From contig JALZUI010000026.1 of assembly GCA_023301545.1 (NCBI GenBank), positions 1 through 6,382 on the forward strand: a stretch of 6,382 bases of DNA, read 5' to 3'. The DNA is from Akkermansiaceae bacterium. Lineage in GTDB: Bacteria > Verrucomicrobiota > Verrucomicrobiia > Verrucomicrobiales > Akkermansiaceae. Within the stretch, counting starts at the first letter, position 1; every line of letters starts with the position of its first letter. The position numbers and the translations under genes are program-made. Shown one piece after another: positions 1 to 5,384 of the stretch. Below the pieces are notes generated by a model. That model was not told the origin of the DNA. It did not search any database and saw only the letters and a list, made by a program, of their open reading frames with translations.

Positions 1-2
1 GA

Positions 3-149
3 GGGACGCTTAGTTCTGCAATACTGTGGGAGCATGATTACGGAAAAGGGAGCGTCATGGGTTTCACGCCAGGGCACTATACTTCTGAATGGAAGGATGT
101 AGAATTTCAATCCGTGCTCATAGGTAGTATTAATTACTTAGCCAAATAG
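3..149 (+). CDS. ThuA-like domain protein, C-terminal fragment (5' end outside window)
   Basis: An open frame enters from the left edge and ends at TAG 147-149, leaving 48 visible residues. They contain 'WEHDYGKGSVMGFTPGH' followed by an aromatic-rich tail ending 'INYLAK'. This resembles the C-terminal end of ThuA-like (trehalose utilisation, class I glutamine amidotransferase-like fold) domains, where a 'YGKGRV...GH' strand-turn is followed by 'W.D..F...L...I.W'. Proteins with this domain are often linked to sugar metabolism or glycoside-related clusters, but the precise reaction is usually unknown and the active-site part is not in the window. The other two forward frames are closed by stops, which supports this reading. 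A strong terminator starts 29 bases downstream, so the gene ends its own transcription unit. The family call rests on a short remembered pattern. Confidence 0.62.
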   Translation, partial: GTLSSAILWEHDYGKGSVMGFTPGHYTSEWKDVEFQSVLIGSINYLAK

Positions 150-177
150 GATAGCTATTATAGAGGTAGTAGTTCGC

Positions 178-212
178 AATAGACTTTGACGTATGTCAGA
201 GTCTATTTTTTT
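178..212 (+). terminator. Rho-independent terminator downstream of the ThuA-like gene
   Basis: The left arm 179-190 (ATAGACTTTGAC) pairs over all 12 positions with 195-206 (GTCAGAGTCTAT), with one G-U wobble, around the 4-base loop GTAT. A178-T207 can add another pair. A run of six T (207-212) follows directly. Stem length, tight loop and U-tract are those of an intrinsic terminator. It separates the ThuA-like gene from gpmI, so gpmI should have its own promoter in the 49 bases after it, unless termination is incomplete. Confidence 0.9.
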
Positions 213-261
213 ATGATCGGAGCTTTTCTGTTTTTGATTTTGCCTTATAGATAGCAGATCT
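213..261 (+). promoter_or_regulatory. AT-rich presumed promoter region of gpmI
   Basis: These 49 bases lie between a strong terminator and the gpmI start, so a promoter is expected here or inside the terminator. The best -10-like sequence is TATAGA at 246-251. No good -35 hexamer sits 16-18 bases upstream of it. If that element is real, transcription would start only a few bases before ATG 262, giving an almost leaderless mRNA. No Shine-Dalgarno sequence is present, which would fit that. The location is inferred from context and the exact element is a guess. Confidence 0.3.
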
Positions 262-1809
262 ATGAGTAAGAAGCCTGTTGTTTTAATTATACGTGATGGA
301 TGGGGAGATAATCCTGGAGGGGAGGCCACAGCACAGAAAGATGGAAATGCCGTATTGCTAGCGAACACCCCGGTTCATGACCGACTGTTGAGTAATTATC
401 CTCAGGGTCGACTTTCAGCCTCTGGAATGGATGTAGGCTTACCTGCAGGTCAAATGGGGAACTCCGAGGTAGGGCACCTTAATTTAGGTGCTGGTCGGGT
501 TGTGTACCAAGGGCTTACGAAGATTAATAAAGCGATCGCTGATGATGTGCTCAAGGATAACCCTGCATTGATAGAAGCAATGAACAAGGCGCAGGGGAAA
601 CGCTTACACTTACTAGGTCTTGTTTCTGACGGGGGCGTTCATAGTCACCAAGATCATTTGGTAGAAATCTGTAAGATCGCAAAAGCGGCTGGGGTGGATG
701 ATATTATGATTCACGCGATTACTGATGGTCGCGACACTTCTCCTACAGGTGGGGAGGGGTATTTACTAAAGCTTCAGAATGAGCTCGATGCCTGTGGCGT
801 TGGAGCAGATAAAATTGCTACGGTGGTAGGTCGTTATCACGCGATGGACCGTGATAAGCGTTGGGAACGAAACCAACTGGCCTGGGACGCCATCGTGAGC
901 GGGGTAGGGGCGCCTTCCGATTTATCTCCTGCAGAAGCGGTCGCGAAAAAATATACTGAGGATGAAACGGATGAATTTATTAACCCTCTAATTTTCAGCC
1001 ACCATCAGGAGCAACGTATTAATGATGGTGACGTGGTCTTTTTCTACAACTTTCGCGCTGACCGAGCGCGCCAAGTTTCTGACGCCTTTCTGCAAGGCGC
1101 CCGTTTTTCTAGTTTTGATACCGCTCCCTCGCCGCAAGTTGAGTTCATTACGATGACTCAGTATGATGAAAACTACGAGTGTGGTGTGCTGTTCCCTCCT
1201 GAGGTGATTCCTAATACCTTAGGCACGGTGGTTTCTAAGGCAGGGCTTACTCAGCTTAGGGCTGCGGAAACGGAGAAGTATCCACACGTAACGTATTTCT
1301 TCAACGGAGGTGACGAAACCCCAAATGAGGGAGAAGATCGTCACATGGTGAGCTCTCCTAAAGTGGCGACCTATGACCTGCAGCCAGAAATGAGTGCGAT
1401 AGAGTTGACCGCTGATTTAATTGAAAAAATTCCAAATTACGACCTCGTGATTATCAACTTCGCTAACCCTGATATGGTAGGGCATACGGGTAGTGTGGAA
1501 GCGGCTTGTAAGTCGGTAGAGACGATAGATAACTCAGTCGGTCAAGTTGTGGATCTGGTTCTAGAACTTGGAGGGAAAGTCTTAATTACCGCGGATCACG
1601 GAAATTGTGAGGAAATGATTAAGCCTGACGGATCGCCTCATACCGCCCACACGACATACCCCGTGAGCACGATCTATGTTGGCGCTGATTCTGACGGGTT
1701 AGCGCTCCAAGATGGTATCCTTGGTGATGTGTCACCGACCTTACTTGCGATGTTGGGCGTTGCTCAGCCCGTTGAGATGACAGGGAAGTCTCTTCTTGTC
1801 GCTAAGTAA
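262..1809 (+). CDS. gpmI: 2,3-bisphosphoglycerate-independent phosphoglycerate mutase
   Basis: This cytoplasmic enzyme interconverts 3- and 2-phosphoglycerate in glycolysis and gluconeogenesis. It uses two metal ions (usually Mn) and a phosphoserine intermediate. At 515 aa it has the normal iPGM length. The N-terminal phosphatase half carries metal-ligand Asp12 in 'IIRDGWG' and the nucleophile Ser68 in 'GQMGNSEVGHLNLGAGR'. The middle transferase domain has 'VSDGGVHSH', 'HAITDGRDTSP', 'VVGRYHAMDRDKRWER' and 'FYNFRADRARQ'. The C-terminal part returns to the phosphatase domain with 'TEKYPHVTYFFNGG', Asp404 and His408 in 'NPDMVGHTG', Asp445-His446 in 'ITADHGNCE' and His463 in 'PHTAHTTYP', so every expected metal ligand is present. 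Compared with the Bacillus-type enzyme there is Arg before DGWG and about six extra residues between Asp12 and Ser68. ATG 262 places the first strand correctly (MSKKPVVLII), but no Shine-Dalgarno sequence precedes it. Identification is firm. Confidence 0.97.
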   Translation: MSKKPVVLIIRDGWGDNPGGEATAQKDGNAVLLANTPVHDRLLSNYPQGRLSASGMDVGLPAGQMGNSEVGHLNLGAGRVVYQGLTKINKAIADDVLKDNPALIEAMNKAQGKRLHLLGLVSDGGVHSHQDHLVEICKIAKAAGVDDIMIHAITDGRDTSPTGGEGYLLKLQNELDACGVGADKIATVVGRYHAMDRDKRWERNQLAWDAIVSGVGAPSDLSPAEAVAKKYTEDETDEFINPLIFSHHQEQRINDGDVVFFYNFRADRARQVSDAFLQGARFSSFDTAPSPQVEFITMTQYDENYECGVLFPPEVIPNTLGTVVSKAGLTQLRAAETEKYPHVTYFFNGGDETPNEGEDRHMVSSPKVATYDLQPEMSAIELTADLIEKIPNYDLVIINFANPDMVGHTGSVEAACKSVETIDNSVGQVVDLVLELGGKVLITADHGNCEEMIKPDGSPHTAHTTYPVSTIYVGADSDGLALQDGILGDVSPTLLAMLGVAQPVEMTGKSLLVAK

Positions 1810-1828
1810 GGTGCAGAGAAGGGGAGGC

Positions 1829-1863
1829 CAACTTTAGATGTATGTTTTTAGTCTCTAAGGTTG
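1829..1863 (+). repeat. Imperfect inverted repeat in the gpmI-mtnP gap
   Basis: CAACTTTAGA (1829-1838) can pair with TCTAAGGTTG (1854-1863) over 10 positions, with one G-U pair and a 15-base T-rich loop. No T-tract follows, so it does not look like an intrinsic terminator. It could be an mRNA hairpin (processing or stability) between the two genes, or chance in an AT-rich spacer. Confidence 0.35.
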
Positions 1864-1895
1864 TCATCCTTGCGATTTACTCATAGGGATAGAAT

Positions 1896-2756
1896 ATGTC
1901 AGCGATTGGAATCATCGGCGGAAGCGGCCTCTACAGTTTAGAAGGGATAGAAAATATTAAGGAGTACGATATCGAGACTCCTTTTGGTAAGCCTTCTGCT
2001 GTTATTATGGGAGGGCAACTCTCTGGAAAGCAGGTTTACTTTATCCCTCGACATGGAAAGGGGCATACAATCTTGCCGTCCGAAATTCCCCATCGCGCGA
2101 ATTTTTGGGCTCTGAAGTCACTGGGTGTGAGCTGGGTGATCGGCGTCGGCGCTGTCGGTAGCCTTAAGGAGGAGCTAGCTCCTATGCATATCGTTCTTCC
2201 TGACCAATATTTTGATCGTACAGTCACGCGTACGGAGCATACCTTTTTCGGTGATGGAATCGTCGCTCACGTTCCGTTTGGATACCCTACTAATGAGCTA
2301 CTTAGAACGACTTTGGAGAAGGCGACTCGCGAGCTCTCCCTCCCTTGTCAAAATGGCGGAACCTATGTTAATATGGAAGGTCCTGCCTTTTCGACTAAAT
2401 CTGAGAGTGAGATGTATCGCTCACAAAACTTTGACATTATAGGAATGACAAACCTGGCGGAGGCTAAGCTCGCTCGAGAAGCTGAGATGGCGTATGCCTC
2501 GTTGTCAATGGTTACGGATTATGACTGCTGGAAAGACCATGACGTCGACATTACTGAAATTCTAGAGTACCTAGGAAAGAATACTGCGAACGCGAAGTTA
2601 ATCTTAGCGAAGGCGATCGCGGCGCTCGATGTCAATTCTGAACAAGCAGAGTTTACCGTTCTCAATACCTCGATCTTAACACAGCCACAAGACTGTAAGG
2701 CTGAGACGGTGATGAAGCTTCGCCCTCTCTTGGCTCGCATGCTTGACCGAGCCTAA
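1896..2756 (+). CDS. mtnP: S-methyl-5'-thioadenosine phosphorylase
   Basis: This cytoplasmic enzyme phosphorolyses 5'-methylthioadenosine, the by-product of polyamine synthesis and other S-adenosylmethionine-consuming reactions, to adenine and 5-methylthioribose-1-phosphate. It feeds adenine salvage and methionine recycling. The 286 aa length matches the trimeric MTAP/PNP family. Visible motifs are 'IGIIGGSGLY' (Ser10, phosphate site), 'IPRHGKGH' (Arg52-His53), 'GVGAVGSL', 'EGPAFSTKSESEMY' (Glu161), 'IIGMTNLAEAKLAREAEMAY' (Met184-Thr185, ribose side) and 'MVTDYDCWKDHD'. Asp208 and Asp210 match the Asp pair in human MTAP that recognises the 6-amino group. Guanosine/inosine phosphorylases have Asn at the key position, so a 6-aminopurine substrate is favoured. 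ATG 1896 starts just before the first beta strand; only a weak purine stretch (AGGGA) lies upstream. No other methionine-salvage gene is in the window. It lies 86 bases after gpmI and 20 before the deacetylase. Confidence 0.95.
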   Translation: MSAIGIIGGSGLYSLEGIENIKEYDIETPFGKPSAVIMGGQLSGKQVYFIPRHGKGHTILPSEIPHRANFWALKSLGVSWVIGVGAVGSLKEELAPMHIVLPDQYFDRTVTRTEHTFFGDGIVAHVPFGYPTNELLRTTLEKATRELSLPCQNGGTYVNMEGPAFSTKSESEMYRSQNFDIIGMTNLAEAKLAREAEMAYASLSMVTDYDCWKDHDVDITEILEYLGKNTANAKLILAKAIAALDVNSEQAEFTVLNTSILTQPQDCKAETVMKLRPLLARMLDRA

Positions 2757-2776
2757 GATCCTCTTTAATACTTCAT

Positions 2777-3949
2777 ATGATGATTGTACGCTACATATTT
2801 TCACTGGTACTTTTTTGCTCGGTAGCGTGGTCCGTGACTCTACCCAAGGGGATAGAGGAAGAGCTAAGCTCTAGTGAGACAGAGGAAGTCACGCAACTAG
2901 TGGCCACGAAGCGTTCAGAAGTTAGTGTTCTTTGTTATCATGATTTCTCGGAAACGCTTTCTGCCACTGAGATGCGAATTCAGGCCGACTCTTTTGCGCA
3001 ACAAATGCAACATTTAGCAGATCTAGAGGTGAATGTGATTTCACTGTCTGATTTTATTGAATGGAAGCAGGGGAAGCGGGAGCTACCTGCGCAAAACGTC
3101 ATGATTACAATCGATGACGGTTGGCGCTCTGTGTATGAGGTCGCCTTTCCAGTTCTTAAGAAACATGAATTTCCATTTGTATTAGGACTCTACACCAATT
3201 TCCTCGGAGGAGGGGGTAAGACGCTTAGTGATGTAATGATCAGTGTTATGAGCCGACATGGAATGGAAATAGCATGCCACTCCGCATCACACCCTTTGCC
3301 ATCAAAGGTTAAGGGTGCCCGTAATCAAGGCGAATTAGCTTACGTGGAATTTATGAAAACCGAATTTGGTGGCTCAAAGGAAAAGCTAGAAAAGCGTTTT
3401 AAGACTGAGATCGAGAGTTACGTATACCCAGGAGGCTTTTACCTTAAGGATATGTTCCCGATATTACGTGAAGGTGGTTTGAACTATGCGTATACAGTTA
3501 AGCCAGGGAAGATTACGCTCGAAACCCCAAACTTTGAACTGCCACGCTATGTTGTACTTGGCACCACTCCTCGTATTTTTGATGAAGCACTGAAGTTCTC
3601 CATCGGAAATAAGCGTGTGGCCTTTGACCTAGAGTACCCCGTAAAACCCTCGCACAACACGAGTACCTCTGATAGGCGACCTTGGGTTGGTGTTGACCTC
3701 TCTAATGTTGAAAACCTAGATGTAAACAGTGTTTACATGCGTGTAGGTGGTTTTGGGAAGGTTGACGCAAAGTTTGTCAAAGATACCAATCGCTTGGAGT
3801 GGCAAGCAATCCGTCCGCTTCGTTTGCCATCATATAAGGTTAGAGTTCAGTGGAAGTTAAAAGGAAACTCCAATTACGAAAGCCCCCTCAACTGGGAGTT
3901 TTATGTAGACCATAAGGCCGAGTATACTAAACTGGCTGTGCCAGAGTGA
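2777..3949 (+). CDS. Secreted polysaccharide deacetylase (CE4/NodB-like) with C-terminal beta-sandwich domain
   Basis: This is a predicted exported metal-dependent de-N-acetylase of carbohydrate esterase family 4, 390 aa. Residues 1-19 look like a Sec signal peptide (one early Arg, a hydrophobic core IFSLVLFCSVA, an 'AWS' cleavage site). The Cys there lacks a lipobox, so it is probably not a lipoprotein. An acidic Ser/Glu linker (about 26-40) follows. The catalytic domain (about 48-270) has 'VLCYHDFSE', 'MITIDDGW' (Asp113 base, Asp114 metal ligand), His168 and His172 in 'ACHSASHP' (metal ligands), and 'YVYPGG' (217-220). The YHDF and YPGG forms are closer to the PgaB/IcaB poly-N-acetylglucosamine deacetylase type than to peptidoglycan deacetylases, but the substrate cannot be read from sequence. 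Residues about 275-385 look like an Ig-like beta-sandwich ('VGVDLSNVENLDVNSVYMR', ending 'NWEFYVD') that may bind substrate or wall. Met1 and Met2 are both possible starts; no Shine-Dalgarno is seen. It lies 20 bases after mtnP, so cotranscription is likely. Confidence 0.88.
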   Translation: MMIVRYIFSLVLFCSVAWSVTLPKGIEEELSSSETEEVTQLVATKRSEVSVLCYHDFSETLSATEMRIQADSFAQQMQHLADLEVNVISLSDFIEWKQGKRELPAQNVMITIDDGWRSVYEVAFPVLKKHEFPFVLGLYTNFLGGGGKTLSDVMISVMSRHGMEIACHSASHPLPSKVKGARNQGELAYVEFMKTEFGGSKEKLEKRFKTEIESYVYPGGFYLKDMFPILREGGLNYAYTVKPGKITLETPNFELPRYVVLGTTPRIFDEALKFSIGNKRVAFDLEYPVKPSHNTSTSDRRPWVGVDLSNVENLDVNSVYMRVGGFGKVDAKFVKDTNRLEWQAIRPLRLPSYKVRVQWKLKGNSNYESPLNWEFYVDHKAEYTKLAVPE

Positions 3950-3983
3950 AGAATTAGAATTTCCTCGTTGAATGTTACTCTCT

Positions 3984-4005
3984 CTTAGACGATTATTAAT
4001 CTAAG
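3984..4005 (+). repeat. Inverted repeat ending at the thyA start codon
   Basis: CTTAGA (3984-3989) and TCTAAG (4000-4005) are perfect inverted 6-mers with a 10-base AT-rich spacer. The right arm ends on the base just before ATG 4006. It could be a weak RNA hairpin at the ribosome entry site or a dyad operator for a dimeric regulator. The arms are short, so chance remains possible. Confidence 0.4.
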
Positions 4006-4815
4006 ATGAAACAGTACCTTGATATGGCAAAACATGTTCTCGAACATGGAGAATCACGTAAGGATCGAACCGGGACAGGCACTACTTCTGTTTTCGGCTA
4101 CCAAAACAGGTACGATTTACGTAAGGGCTTTCCCTGTGTGACGACTAAGAAACTACACATGAAGTCTGTTATCCATGAGCTTCTCTGGTTTTTACAAGGC
4201 GAGACTAATATTGCTTACCTAAAGGAAAATAAAGTACGTATCTGGGATGAATGGGCTGACGCTGATGGAGAGTTAGGGCCTGTATATGGTAAGCAGTGGC
4301 GTTCCTGGCCAAGTGCGAATGGCGAATCGGTGGATCAGATCACAGAGTTAGTTGCTAACTTGAAATCGAATCCATATTCTCGTCGCCACTTAGTAAATTC
4401 ATGGAATGTAGCCTGTGTTCCTGAGATGGCATTACCTCCTTGCCACTTGCTCTTCCAATTTTATGTCAGCGACCCTGACAGCGAACGCCCAGGATTGTCT
4501 TGTCAGCTTTACCAACGTAGTGCTGATTTGTTTTTGGGTGTTCCGTTCAATATCGCCTCTTACGCCTTACTAACAATGATGGTAGCTCAAGTTTGTGGTT
4601 ATGAAGCTCGGGAATTCGTCCACACCTTTGGTGATTTACACATTTACGACAACCATATGGAGCAAGTGAAAACGCAATTGTCACGCGAGCCGTTAGAACT
4701 TCCTACCATGGAAATCAATAGTGAAGTGACAGACTTATTAGATTTTAAATACGAAGACTTTAAGCTCGTCGACTATAACCCACACCCACCGATAAAAGGG
4801 TCGGTAGCTGTTTAA
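4006..4815 (+). CDS. thyA: Thymidylate synthase (folate-dependent, ThyA type)
   Basis: This cytoplasmic enzyme methylates dUMP to dTMP using 5,10-methylene-tetrahydrofolate and releases dihydrofolate. It is 269 aa against 264 in E. coli. Visible signatures are Arg21 in 'RKDRTGTGT' (phosphate loop), 'HELLWFLQGETNIAYL', 'IWDEWAD', 'GPVYGKQWR', 'SRRH' (the Arg pair contributed across the dimer), nucleophile Cys146 in 'ALPPCHLLFQFYV', 'SCQLYQRSADLFLGVPFNIASYALL' read as Asp174 and Asn182, and His212/Tyr214 in 'DLHIYDNH'. The C-terminus 'PPIKGSVAV' fits the family's closing tail. The length difference is a five-residue insertion in the loop after the Cys strand ('SDPDSERPG'). ATG 4006 aligns with the E. 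coli start, placing Arg21 and Cys146 at identical numbers, but no Shine-Dalgarno precedes it. It lies 56 bases after the deacetylase and 4 before folA, a classic pairing. The tandem stops TAATAA end the gene. Confidence 0.98.
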   Translation: MKQYLDMAKHVLEHGESRKDRTGTGTTSVFGYQNRYDLRKGFPCVTTKKLHMKSVIHELLWFLQGETNIAYLKENKVRIWDEWADADGELGPVYGKQWRSWPSANGESVDQITELVANLKSNPYSRRHLVNSWNVACVPEMALPPCHLLFQFYVSDPDSERPGLSCQLYQRSADLFLGVPFNIASYALLTMMVAQVCGYEAREFVHTFGDLHIYDNHMEQVKTQLSREPLELPTMEINSEVTDLLDFKYEDFKLVDYNPHPPIKGSVAV

Positions 4816-4819
4816 TAAA

Positions 4820-5287
4820 ATGATGCCTAAGCTTACCGCAATAGTTGCAATGGATCCTAATAGATTAATTGGGAATGATGGAGACCTGCCATGGCACCTG
4901 CCTGAAGACCTTAAGTTTTTTAAGGCAACAACCTCTGGGGCAACGATAGTTATGGGGCGTAAGACCTTTGACTCGATCGGACGGCCTCTCCCTAATAGAC
5001 GTAATATTGTACTCACCAGGGATGAAAGTTGGACGCATGACGGAGTGACCGTTATTCATTCTGTTGATGATTTGAATGTACTCTCAAATGATGCAAAACC
5101 CATTTTCATCATAGGAGGGTCTGAAATCTACTCGATTTTTTTACCTTTTGTGTATAAACTGATTGTAAGTCATGTGCACATACAGTATCAAGGGGATACA
5201 TTTTTCCCCGAATTTGAATCGCTGTTCAAAAATAAGAGAGATTTATTGAAAGAAAAAGAATTTACTGTGGTAGAATATTGTAAATAG
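4820..5287 (+). CDS. folA: Dihydrofolate reductase
   Basis: FolA reduces dihydrofolate to tetrahydrofolate with NADPH, recycling the dihydrofolate made by ThyA encoded just upstream. The 155 aa length is typical of chromosomal DHFRs. Motifs are 'TAIVAMDPNRLIGNDGDLPWHLPEDL' split as the opening strand, the Met20-type loop and Asp30 (equivalent of E. coli Asp27, the catalytic acid); 'IVMGRKTFDSIGRPLPNRRN' with Gly46-Arg47-Lys48-Thr49 at the NADPH site and Arg60 for the folate carboxylate; 'IIGGSEIY' with the Gly99-Gly100 pair; and 'GDTFFPEF'. Ser117 replaces the Thr that normally hydrogen-bonds the catalytic Asp, a mild change. The last 25 or so codons are AT- and Lys/Glu-rich and hard to match to the family. 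The gap from thyA is 4 bases, indicating translational coupling. ATG 4820 and ATG 4823 are adjacent and either could start; no Shine-Dalgarno is visible. Confidence 0.96.
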   Translation: MMPKLTAIVAMDPNRLIGNDGDLPWHLPEDLKFFKATTSGATIVMGRKTFDSIGRPLPNRRNIVLTRDESWTHDGVTVIHSVDDLNVLSNDAKPIFIIGGSEIYSIFLPFVYKLIVSHVHIQYQGDTFFPEFESLFKNKRDLLKEKEFTVVEYCK

Positions 5288-5384
5288 CAAATTTGAACTA
5301 AATAAATTGCGAGATAAGTTTTTTCTTGATTAGAAAAGCGAAATTTCATTAGTTAGACATGGGTTGCTAAAACATCACTTCAAA
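5288..5384 (+). promoter_or_regulatory. AT-rich gap between folA and the AraC-type gene, likely promoter region
   Basis: This 97-base spacer is strongly AT-rich. The best promoter-like pair is TTGCGA (5307-5312) and TAGAAA (5331-5336), 18 bases apart; both match the sigma-70 consensus only partly. An imperfect hairpin (5287-5294 with 5304-5310, one bulge) lies after folA. A run of six T comes only at 5319-5324, too far from the stem for a standard terminator. Whether the regulator is read from its own promoter, from folA read-through, or both cannot be settled here. Confidence 0.3.

Noticed and set aside
151..158. 8-base perfect palindrome ATAGCTAT just after the ThuA-like stop codon.
   Set aside because: It is short and AT-rich, sits before a terminator with no gene to regulate downstream of it, and is easily a chance match.
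1861..1895. Possible mtnP promoter: TTGTCA (1861-1866) and TAGAAT (1890-1895), each a 5/6 match to sigma-70 boxes.
   Set aside because: The spacer is 23 bases, well outside the usual 16-18, and the -10 would abut the start codon. Promoter function cannot be supported.
2212..2442. A 76-residue + strand frame inside mtnP.
   Set aside because: It overlaps the conserved core of mtnP in another frame and its translation has no recognisable features.
532..2620. Two copies of the palindrome GCGATCGC (532-539 in gpmI and 2613-2620 in mtnP), the octamer that is highly iterated in many cyanobacteria.
   Set aside because: Both copies fall in the same reading context, encoding Lys-Ala-Ile-Ala, and only two are present. 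That is too few to indicate a cyanobacterial genome or a repeat element.
4738..5059. Open frames on the minus strand across thyA and folA (also at 138-368, 2036-2227 and 2519-2740).
   Set aside because: They lie antisense to well-identified genes or across the first terminator. Their translations show no recognisable domain, so they are read as shadows of the real coding frames.
5287..5324. Possible terminator between folA and the AraC-type gene (bulged hairpin plus six T).
   Set aside because: The stem is short, AT-rich and bulged, and the T-run starts 8 bases after the stem ends, so it does not fit an intrinsic terminator.
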